Assembly (NCBI GenBank): GCA_965237635.1
Contig: CBDEFX010000001.1
Coordinates: 372,001-436,000 of the forward strand
DNA: 64,000 nt
Direction: 5' to 3'
Source: CBDEFX01 sp965237635
Lineage (GTDB): Bacteria > Chloroflexota > Dehalococcoidia > Lucifugimonadales > CAUZJF01
Numbering within the stretch: position 1 is the first letter of the stretch; each line of letters opens with the position of its first letter. A program made the position numbers and the translations under genes. Of the stretch, positions 54,289 through 61,848 are shown piece after piece. The notes below the pieces were generated by a model, which saw only the letters and a list, made by a program, of their open reading frames with translations, did no database searches and was not told the origin of the DNA.

Positions 54289-56508
54289 TTAGCTACTGCA
54301 GCCGAGGCCGGCTGAGAGGCTCTCTGTTTCCTCGACGGTCGTGATGGTGATGAAGCTGCTGCCGTTTGGTACCAAGACCCTTATGTGCAGGTCGGGCTGC
54401 TGCCCACCCTTGGACCAGTCCTGGAATACAGCGGCGATCCGGCCATCAGGAAGCACACACGGCGACCAGAGGTCGGCGCGCACGGCAATCGGCTCGGCGG
54501 CCTCGACCGGGAGTCGCCAGACCTGGTCGCCGTCCCAGTCGGCCGCGAAGATGATGCTGCCGTCGGGTGCGTAGTCCGGGTTGTGTAGCGTTCCTGTCTC
54601 CGGGCCACCGGGCGGGCTGTCGGCAGGGGTCAGCACCACGCGAAATCCGCTGCCGTCAGTGCTGACCTCGCAGACGGAATGGCCCTCCCAGCTGTCGTCT
54701 CCGCACTGGAACAAGACGTCGGCTCCATCGTTCGATATAGCAGGGTTCAGGTGCCACTCGAAGGGGGAGCCGCCGGTAAGGACCAGCGGAGAGCCCCAGC
54801 TACTACCGGTCCGCTCGATCGCGAACAGGTCCGTGACGTGCGACCCTACAGTCCCCTCTTGCTGATATATGATGAGATCGCCACCGGACGCGACTGCAGC
54901 CAGGCCCTGCGACGGGCGGACTACCTGTGAGCCCACGAGATCGGCGCGGACGGCCTCTCCTGTCGACAGGTCGCCGGATACGATCGCCAGACAAGCCCAG
55001 CCGTCACATTCTGGATCGAAGCGCTCGGACTCCACGACTAACCACCCACCGTCCGGAGAGGTATTGATTCGGATGTCGTCGGCTCCGGGTGAAAAACCTT
55101 CCAAAGCAATACTGACGTCTTCCGGCGTGGCCCCCTCCGTGGCGTCGATCCGGTAGACGCGGCCGTTCAGGCCATATGTGATGCGGCCGAGCGAGCCGGG
55201 CGACGACGCTGCGCCGAGAGGCTTCAACAGGAAGCTGGCCATAAGCTGTGCCTCTTCATATGTCTGCACCGCGCCACCCTGGCCGGTAGCCTCCACCCCG
55301 TTCAACGCGGCTTCGAGGAGGCTTTTAACGGTATCGGTGCCCGTATCGATCGACGCCCTCGCCGACGCCAAGTCCGACGCGGTCAGCACCTGCAAACTCC
55401 GGTCTCTGGCCTGGCTGGCAGAGAACTCGGCATGCTTTCGGTCGACGGCGTGCGTCAGGACACCAATGCCGTCGCCCGGGTTCTCGATATCCCCGGTCCC
55501 GTCTAGATCGCCGTAGTTAGGGCCGTCAACGCCCTCGATTATATTTACGACGTGCTCTGCGTGCCTCTTGACGTTCTCCAGCGTGTCCGATTCCTGCGAA
55601 AGATTGGCGTGGAAGATCGCGACCTCTAGCTGCTCCTTCAGGTTGATCAAGATCCCCTTGTCCGATCCTGGAGGCCAGTTCGTCAGCAGGTGTCTGATGT
55701 GCTCCATGGCCTCGAGCGGCACCTTGTGGCTGAACACAGCCGGACCGAACGGAGAGTCGAACCTTGAGTTGATGTCCTCTACCGTTATCACGACCTTGCC
55801 GAACGTGTGGACCAGGTTTATCCCCGTGTAGCCTCTGGAGTCGTGGTCCATGGTGTGTTGTATAGAGCCGTCTGACTCGACTGTCATGGCTCCACCGCTC
55901 AACTTGAGCGAGTCGTCGTCAGACACCAGCCAGCCCACGTACTCCTTGCCCTCGGCGGGGGGTGACACTCCAGTCAAAGAGTAGGTAATGGCATCGCTCA
56001 GGGCCTCGTCGTCCGATATGATTACGGTCCCCTGTCCCTGGACGCCAGGTGCCGGTACCGCGGCCGGGCCCGCCGGCACTCCGGCCGTCGTGGACGGCGG
56101 GACGGCCGAGCCTCCCGGCGCGGTCTCGGACGAAGGTTGAGATGGGGGAGTCGCGGCCGGGTCGCCGCCACCAGGTTCTGGGGTATCTCGATTTAGCGCG
56201 ACTAGTCCGACCACGACTACAACAGCGACCGCAGCCACGCCCAGTCCTGCAACGACCGGGACGATCGGAACGCGCCGACCCTTGGCAGGCGTTGGAAGGC
56301 TGAGCACCTGCCGATGAGCGACGGTGCCCTGTTTGTCTATGAAAAACTGCTCATGTCCGGGCTCACCGGCGAATGTGCCCTGCGGCCGGAAGGAGAGCGT
56401 TATGGTGTAGTGGTCTTCGGTCTCCTCTTCACCCTCGACCGTAAAAGCCATTGGGACCCCGCTGAAATCACTCCCGTAGGCCCCGGGAGACTCGCTGGCG
56501 GTGCTCAT
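54289..56508 (-). CDS. membrane-anchored protein with C-terminal beta-propeller (PD40/TolB-like) repeats
   Basis: 739 residues. An N-terminal cytoplasmic segment of about 80 residues (FTVEGEEETEDHYTITLSFR) precedes one transmembrane helix (81-106), then a Pro/Ser/Thr linker. The extracytoplasmic part begins with VIISDDEALSDAITYSLTGV (anti-sigma/anchor-like) and an alpha-helical region, and ends in propeller blades: INTSPDGGWLVVESERFD, NPAISNDGADVLFQCGDD, NPDYAPDGSIIFAADWDGDQ, SPCVLPDGRIAAVFQDWS. It starts 50 bp after the kinase gene in the same orientation. So the kinase may phosphorylate or be governed by it. Confidence 0.7.
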   Translation of the reverse strand: MSTASESPGAYGSDFSGVPMAFTVEGEEETEDHYTITLSFRPQGTFAGEPGHEQFFIDKQGTVAHRQVLSLPTPAKGRRVPIVPVVAGLGVAAVAVVVVVGLVALNRDTPEPGGGDPAATPPSQPSSETAPGGSAVPPSTTAGVPAGPAAVPAPGVQGQGTVIISDDEALSDAITYSLTGVSPPAEGKEYVGWLVSDDDSLKLSGGAMTVESDGSIQHTMDHDSRGYTGINLVHTFGKVVITVEDINSRFDSPFGPAVFSHKVPLEAMEHIRHLLTNWPPGSDKGILINLKEQLEVAIFHANLSQESDTLENVKRHAEHVVNIIEGVDGPNYGDLDGTGDIENPGDGIGVLTHAVDRKHAEFSASQARDRSLQVLTASDLASARASIDTGTDTVKSLLEAALNGVEATGQGGAVQTYEEAQLMASFLLKPLGAASSPGSLGRITYGLNGRVYRIDATEGATPEDVSIALEGFSPGADDIRINTSPDGGWLVVESERFDPECDGWACLAIVSGDLSTGEAVRADLVGSQVVRPSQGLAAVASGGDLIIYQQEGTVGSHVTDLFAIERTGSSWGSPLVLTGGSPFEWHLNPAISNDGADVLFQCGDDSWEGHSVCEVSTDGSGFRVVLTPADSPPGGPETGTLHNPDYAPDGSIIFAADWDGDQVWRLPVEAAEPIAVRADLWSPCVLPDGRIAAVFQDWSKGGQQPDLHIRVLVPNGSSFITITTVEETESLSAGLGCSS

Positions 56509-56557
56509 GGCTAGGACGCGGCACTGGTCGAGCGAGATCCCGCTCTTGACTGCCTCC

Positions 56558-57430
56558 TCAGTGAGGGTCTGCTCGATTCTGAGGATCGATCACGTTGGAA
56601 GGACCCGGACGCTCGACGATCGTCTCCGCGATCTCAGGCTCGGTATCGGAGGTCGAGACCACGGCACCCAGCCCCTCGATCAGCTCTGTTGGAGACTGCT
56701 GTCGGTCATCGGGGTCTTTGGCGAGCGCCTTTACGATGCTGGCCTCGACGTCAGGGTCCACGTCAGGGTCCACGGAGCTGGGAAGGGGCGGGGCCTGGTG
56801 GACGTGGGCCATCAGTATCTCGGAAGGAGAGTTGCCACGGAACGGAGTCTTTCCGAGCAACATCTGATAGACCATGATGCCAAGCGCGTACAGGTCTGAC
56901 CGCTGGTCCGCCGGCCGACCGAGGGCCTGTTCAGGGGACATGTAATCCGGGGTGCCCAGGACCGCGTCCGCCCGGGTCAAGGCTGCGCTACCCTCGAGCA
57001 AACGCGCGAGACCGAAGTCGGACAGTTTCGGTCTGCCGTCGGCGTCGAGCAGCACGTTGGCCGGCTTTATGTCCCGGTGGACGACCCCCTGTTTGTGGGC
57101 ATATGTCAGCGCCTCGGCGACGGGAGCGATCAGCTGTAGGATTTCTGTCAGGGGAAGAGGCTTGCCCATACGGTCCTGGAGCGTGCCGCCCGTGACGTAC
57201 TCCATGACTATGTAGCTGAACCCCTTATCTTCGCCGAAGTCGTGGACCTGGATGATATGCGGGTGGTTCAGCCTGGCGACGGCCTGCGCTTCCTGCCGGA
57301 ACCGCTCAACGAAGGTGGGGTCTTCGGACTGGAAGGAGACGAGGACCTTGACCGCAACGTCCCTGCCGAGCTGCGGGTCGCGAGCCCTGTATACGCTCGC
57401 CATCCCGCCGCGGCCGACCCTCTCCATCAT
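56558..57430 (-). CDS. Hanks-type Ser/Thr protein kinase (soluble)
   Basis: 290 residues. Gly loop VGRGGMASVYRARD, Lys in DVAVKVLVSF, catalytic loop VVHRDIKPANVLL, DFG in LSDFGLARLL, activation segment LGTPDYMSPEQALG and SDLYALGIMVYQMLLGKTPF: a complete kinase core. The ATG at 57430 lies inside the usual LGRYQMMERVG start; the reading before it (LGRYQ) has no start codon in frame, and a frame starting MVDALLPRQ could be joined by losing one base. So the N-terminus may be frameshifted or initiate within. No transmembrane helix; it probably partners with the next gene. Confidence 0.88.
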   Translation of the reverse strand: MMERVGRGGMASVYRARDPQLGRDVAVKVLVSFQSEDPTFVERFRQEAQAVARLNHPHIIQVHDFGEDKGFSYIVMEYVTGGTLQDRMGKPLPLTEILQLIAPVAEALTYAHKQGVVHRDIKPANVLLDADGRPKLSDFGLARLLEGSAALTRADAVLGTPDYMSPEQALGRPADQRSDLYALGIMVYQMLLGKTPFRGNSPSEILMAHVHQAPPLPSSVDPDVDPDVEASIVKALAKDPDDRQQSPTELIEGLGAVVSTSDTEPEIAETIVERPGPSNVIDPQNRADPH

Positions 57431-57880
57431 CTGGTATCGCCCCAGGCTGCTGCCTGGGCAGTAACGCGTCTACCATGCGCTATCTCGTCAGTCCTCTACA
57501 CCCCGAAACGAACGCAGGCACCTATAGGTTCGAATGGTATTCGTGAGCATTTGCCGTGTCAAGGAGTCTCGACGGCGCGGCCGGCCGGCTGATCGGCTAC
57601 AGGAACCACCGGCATGTAGTCCAGGGTCCACTTAGACTTACGTACTCAGGGACGGATCAAGATGTTTGCCAGGCCATTCCAGTCGATTCACGAGACCCGA
57701 CTTCATTGCAGTCCCCCCATTGGACGATGGCGAGGTCGGCTTATAAGGCCATCATGTCGTCACCACTTTGTCCTCGGCAAGATCGGTAACATTGGCGATG
57801 TCGAATCAGGGTCAAAGGCCGTACGCTACTGGGAGACGAGACGCAGCTTGCCGACTTAGAGCTGCTATGAGGAGGGCAGG
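57431..57880. other. intergenic between divergent kinase and small gene, nothing recognised
   Basis: 450 bp with only incidental frames. A strong GAGGAGG ribosome site for the small gene lies at its end. No repeat or RNA seen. Confidence 0.4.
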
Positions 57881-58051
57881 ATGCTGCGCGGACTGGTTAA
57901 AGCGGTGAAACGCCTGCGAGGCGCATCCCAACTGGACTCCTACGTGACTAACCTTCAACGCGTGAATCGGTCAGGGGCCCCGACTAGGGACGAGGCGAAA
58001 AGAGACTATGCCTCTGCGATTCGAGTCGCAACGTCGTTCGGCCATCTCTAA
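57881..58051 (+). CDS. small basic hypothetical protein
   Basis: 56 residues: MLRGLVKAVKRLRGASQLDS, YVTNLQRVNRSGAPTRDEAK, ending SFGHL. GAGGAGGGCAGG stands directly before the ATG. The amphipathic, basic N-terminus looks like a real small protein; no family is known to me. It ends 28 bp before the stop of the convergent MlrC gene. Confidence 0.5.
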   Translation: MLRGLVKAVKRLRGASQLDSYVTNLQRVNRSGAPTRDEAKRDYASAIRVATSFGHL

Positions 58052-58078
58052 GAAGCGTACCGGCATTCCTCCGGTCAC

Positions 58079-59560
58079 CTATAGCTCCTGGTCCGGATAC
58101 AACCGACGCTTGGCGCGCTTGTACCCCATCCGGGTGAAGTCGACCGAGTGGATGGCCTGGGCGCTGATGTTGTAGCTCGACCCGATGATGCTCCCAAAGC
58201 CTGAGCGAAAATGGCCGGCCGACTTGACCCCGATGTACCGCATCGAGGCCGGGTCGATACCCAGCGACCGGGCAAACGCCTGATCGAACGGCTGCTCGCG
58301 GGCAGACACTACAACCACGGAGACGCCCCCGGAGCGCAGCCATGCCGAGGGGCCGTGCTTGCCCATTATCCCGGCGAACATCGGCCCGTCGTAGGCGAAC
58401 CGCCCATCCGAGACCGCGACTACCTCGGCGTCCATCTGAACAGGTGGGCCCTGGTCCGGGTGCGACTTTCCACCCAGCGCCGTCGACATCCGGCCTCCGA
58501 CGCCCACTGCGTGCGCCTGCTCGGCCACTTCCGGATCGGTTATGTAGAGCACCAGGGCGTCCTGCAGCCCCAGGTCGAGAAATGTTTGTATCACCTCCGT
58601 CGAGTCCCCTGGGGTCCCACTTCCCGTGTTGTCGGCGTGGTCGGCAAGGAAGATTGGGTGCTTCCCAACCCGCTCTCCTTCGGCTAATGCCTCGCTAACG
58701 GTCAACGGCTTCTTCCACCAGCGCTCGCGGCGCTCCCAGATCCACGCTCCCAGCTCGTCGGCCGTCGACCGCGCGAGCGCGGGGTCGGCGTCGGTCACCA
58801 CGATAACCGAGGACCCGACGTCTGGGACGTCGGACCAGGGAAATGCCGTGGACAGCGTCACGACCAGGACTTCGGGACGCTGTTCGATCTCGTGGATGTG
58901 ACGCAGGGCTTCGTCCATCGGCGGCTGCGTGCTCACCTGACAAACGGCGCTCCAGAGCATCGGCAGCTGATGGAGCGCCATCATGGGCCGGACCTCGCTG
59001 CGGACTGTCCGCGCGATCAGCTCGGCGGCCTCCCGACCTCTTTCGGCCATGTCGACGTGGGGAAACGTATCGTAGCCAATGAGCGCGTCGGCGGCCGCCA
59101 CCCGACGCTCCGTGTGACTGGCGTGCAGGTCCTGTGTCACCACAATCGGACGGTTCGGGCCGATCGAATCACGCACGGCCTCGATGAAGTCTCCGTCGCC
59201 GTCGTCAATCCCCTCGATTACCATCGCTCCATGCATGTCCAGCAACACTCCGTCAAATGGCCCGTTTTCCGACTCTCCGTTGCGAAGCAGCTCGAGGAAC
59301 TCGGCCTTCAGCGCTTCGTAGTCCTCGCGCACGATCGGTCCGCCGGGATTCGCGAACGCCCACAGAAGCGGGACCAGCTCGATGCCATGCTCCTTGGCCC
59401 CGTCGACGAACCCACCGGTCGGCGTATTCGTGTCGCGGAAGTGGTCGATGAACTCATTCCCTCGAAAGAGCCCCTTTGTGTCCACGAAGTCTCGAGTGGT
59501 CGTGCGCGTCGGCAGGAACGTGCTTGTTTCGTGTGACACTCCCCCGGTTGCGATGCGCAA
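58079..59560 (-). CDS. M81-family metallopeptidase (MlrC/microcystinase C-like)
   Basis: 493 residues, full length. MRIATGGVSHETSTFLPTRT is the standard start. Metal-site motifs are GVLLDMHGAMV, TQDLHASHTERR, GYDTFPHVDMAERG and the second-domain FLADHADNTGSGTPGDST. The founding member cleaves linearised microcystin; most homologues in marine and soil bacteria have unknown substrates, probably small peptides or amidated metabolites. It is a single gene, convergent with the small gene at 57881. Confidence 0.9.
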   Translation of the reverse strand: MRIATGGVSHETSTFLPTRTTTRDFVDTKGLFRGNEFIDHFRDTNTPTGGFVDGAKEHGIELVPLLWAFANPGGPIVREDYEALKAEFLELLRNGESENGPFDGVLLDMHGAMVIEGIDDGDGDFIEAVRDSIGPNRPIVVTQDLHASHTERRVAAADALIGYDTFPHVDMAERGREAAELIARTVRSEVRPMMALHQLPMLWSAVCQVSTQPPMDEALRHIHEIEQRPEVLVVTLSTAFPWSDVPDVGSSVIVVTDADPALARSTADELGAWIWERRERWWKKPLTVSEALAEGERVGKHPIFLADHADNTGSGTPGDSTEVIQTFLDLGLQDALVLYITDPEVAEQAHAVGVGGRMSTALGGKSHPDQGPPVQMDAEVVAVSDGRFAYDGPMFAGIMGKHGPSAWLRSGGVSVVVVSAREQPFDQAFARSLGIDPASMRYIGVKSAGHFRSGFGSIIGSSYNISAQAIHSVDFTRMGYKRAKRRLYPDQEL

Positions 59561-59731
59561 CTTCTCGCCTCCAAGCGCTCCACTCTACTTACTACTTACG
59601 ACTGCGGTCCCATGTTCCGATGTCAAGGACGCTAGCACATCTTTGCTCGAATTGCACTCGTATGTTGACAGCAGCCTTTACGCCGCTAGAATTGGGCGGT
59701 AGACGCATCGAGTCGAGGGCCGTTTCAACAC

Positions 59732-60502
59732 TTGAAAACAAACCACGTTCTCGAAAAACTGAGGGCCGGGAAGCCTGCTATCGGCTCCTTCCTTGGCCTA
59801 GGCAGCCCGAACGTCGCCGAGCTGATGGCCCACGCAGGGTTCGACTGGCTCGTGATCGAGACGGAGCACAACGGCCTGGACTCGGCCGAGATCGAGCACA
59901 TGCTCATGGCTATCGACGGGACGGACGTCGTGCCCATAGTGCGCGTCCCGTCGTCCGACCGCGTCTATATCCAGCGGGCTCTGGACATGGGGGCGATGGG
60001 CGTCGTCATTCCTATGGTGAAGTCGGCCGACGAGGCGCGCGCAATCGTAAGCGCGACCCGGTACCCGCCTCTGGGCACACGTAGCTGGGGCCCGCTACGA
60101 GGTGATAGGTACACGTTCGACACCTCCGACTATTTCGAGCGCTCCAATGACAACATGCTGGTGGCGCTGATCATTGAGACGAAAGAGGCCGTGAACGACC
60201 TCGAGGCGATTGCCACGGTGCCTGGGGTCGACGTCGTGTTCCTAGGCCCCTGGGATATGGCGCTCGCCCTTGGGCTCGACCCGCGTGAGCTGCCTCTGCC
60301 CGAGGTAGACGCCGTCTTGGAGAAGGCACTCGAGGTCGGACGCAAGACAGGAGTGGCGGTAGGCGCCGGCGCCAGTACACCCAAGGGGCTGAAGGAAATA
60401 CAGGCGCAGGGAGTCACGCTCCTGAACTACGGGCCCGACTACTACATCCTCGCACAGTCTGCGCGGGAGGGGCTGGCCGCCTTCAACCGAGGTCCGAAGT
60501 AG
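59732..60502 (+). CDS. HpcH/HpaI-type class II aldolase
   Basis: 256 residues from TTG 59732; no ATG is available nearby. The fold motifs are GSFLGLGSPNVAELMAHAGF, DWLVIETEHNGLDSAEIEHM, VPIVRVPSSDRVYIQRALDM and VDVVFLGPWDMALALGL. The acid/base and metal residues of the family (E in IETEH, E in IIETKEAVND, D in GPWDMA) are present. Members cleave 4-hydroxy-2-oxo acids to pyruvate and an aldehyde. Beside an SMP-30 gene it may belong to a sugar-acid pathway. Confidence 0.9.
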   Translation: MKTNHVLEKLRAGKPAIGSFLGLGSPNVAELMAHAGFDWLVIETEHNGLDSAEIEHMLMAIDGTDVVPIVRVPSSDRVYIQRALDMGAMGVVIPMVKSADEARAIVSATRYPPLGTRSWGPLRGDRYTFDTSDYFERSNDNMLVALIIETKEAVNDLEAIATVPGVDVVFLGPWDMALALGLDPRELPLPEVDAVLEKALEVGRKTGVAVGAGASTPKGLKEIQAQGVTLLNYGPDYYILAQSAREGLAAFNRGPK

Positions 60503-60599
60503 GCGGCTTCTCTATTTGGCCAGTCGGGTCGCCGGACTTCCTACGCCGAGCCTAAAATGGGGAGTGCCCGATGCCGAATCGGGGCCGAGGGTCTGAGAG

Positions 60600-60687
60600 C
60601 CTGCCCTGAGCGAAGTCGAAGGGGCGTCCCTCAGAGATGATTTTCTTCCCCCTTCCTGGCCAGGCCTGTCCTGAGTACAATCGAAGG
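60600..60687 (+). repeat. two REP-like repeat units
   Basis: CCTGCCCTGAGCGAAGTCGA (60600) and CCTGTCCTGAGTACAATCGA (60665), each followed by AGGG, lie 65 bp apart in the gap between the aldolase and SMP-30 genes. The first is a motif widespread in intergenic repeats of many bacteria; the second is a diverged copy. Confidence 0.6.
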
Positions 60688-60758
60688 GAAGGGGGTCGGA
60701 GGGATGGTCGAAAGATTCTTCAGCGCCCTACGAGGCGTAGCCACAGAGGAGGAAAGCG

Positions 60759-61640
60759 ATGGAGCCTGAGATAGTAGTTGACTACCGAGACGAGATAGGC
60801 GAGGGGCCCATGTGGCACCCGAAGGAGCAGCGACTCTATTGGGGCGACATCCTCAAGGGCCTGATCTACCGGTACGACCCCCGCACCGGCGAACATGGGC
60901 TCATCTACGATCACGGCGGCCCGGCGTCCGGCTTCACATTTCAGGAGGATGGCGGGCTACTGTTGTTCCTGGAGGAGGGCGGCATCGCCCTCTGGCGGGA
61001 GGGAGAGCTGACTTATCTCGTCAAGAAGCTGCCGGGTGAGGATGGGCACCGGTTCAACGACGTGATCGCCGACCCGGCCGGTCGAGTCTTCGCCGGCACG
61101 ATGTCGCGGCTCTCCGACCACGGCCCCGCGCCCGACACCTATGGTCGGCTCTACCGCGTCGACACCGACGGCTCGGTCACTCAGGTGCTCGACCACATCG
61201 CGACCTCCAACGGGCTGGGCTTTACGCCGGACCGGAAACACATGTACTACACGGACTCGGCCGCTCGCAAGATCTACATCTTTGCCTACGACCAGGAGTC
61301 TGGAGAGATCTCCGACCAGCGAGTGTTCGTGGAGACTCCGGACGGCCGCGGACTGCCCGACGGCATGACGGTGGACTCAGAGGGCTACGTCTGGTCCGCG
61401 CGTGCCATGGACGCAACCGTTTACCGCTACACGCCCGACGGCAAGGAAGAGAGGTCGATCCGCTTTCCGGCAAATCTGGTGTCGAGCCTGATGTTCGGCG
61501 GCGCGGACCTGACCGACATCTATGTGACGACCATCGGCGGCGAGGACCGGGCAACGAACGGCTCCGGCGCGGGAGCCCTCTTCAGGATGAACCTCGGGAT
61601 CAAAGGCATGACCGAGTTCTACTCGCGGATAAAGGTCTAG
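60759..61640 (+). CDS. SMP-30/gluconolactonase-family sugar lactonase
   Basis: 293 residues forming a six-bladed propeller. Metal ligands are in IGEGPMWHPKEQRLYWGDI (Glu), GHRFNDVIADPAGRVFAGTM (Asn), TSNGLGFTPDRKHMYYTDS (Asn) and LPDGMTVDSEGYVWSARAMD (Asp), all as expected. It hydrolyses sugar lactones such as glucono- or xylonolactone with a divalent metal. GAGGAAAGCG precedes the ATG. Pathway partner may be the aldolase gene upstream. Confidence 0.9.
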   Translation: MEPEIVVDYRDEIGEGPMWHPKEQRLYWGDILKGLIYRYDPRTGEHGLIYDHGGPASGFTFQEDGGLLLFLEEGGIALWREGELTYLVKKLPGEDGHRFNDVIADPAGRVFAGTMSRLSDHGPAPDTYGRLYRVDTDGSVTQVLDHIATSNGLGFTPDRKHMYYTDSAARKIYIFAYDQESGEISDQRVFVETPDGRGLPDGMTVDSEGYVWSARAMDATVYRYTPDGKEERSIRFPANLVSSLMFGGADLTDIYVTTIGGEDRATNGSGAGALFRMNLGIKGMTEFYSRIKV

Positions 61641-61719
61641 CAGCTTGCCGATAAAAGGCGTCAAGCGGTAACATGTAGGTGACCGACTGCCGGGTTTCCC
61701 GGCGTCCGGACTTCTCCGA

Positions 61720-61796
61720 GGCGACGTAGCCAAGTGGTCTAAGGCGGAGGTCTGCAAAACCTCTATTCGGCGGTTCGAATCCGCCCGTCGCCTCCA
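61720..61796 (+). tRNA. tRNA-Cys(GCA)
   Basis: Acceptor GGCGACG pairs with CGTCGCC, followed by T and an encoded CCA. D arm AGCCAAGTGGTCTAAGGC, anticodon loop CTGCAAA (GCA), T arm GGCGGTTCGAATCCGCC. Complete and normal. Confidence 0.97.
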
Positions 61797-61848
61797 AGTC
61801 GCTTGAACCACCTCATACCGTTTGCCCGATCCCGCTCCAGGAACACGT

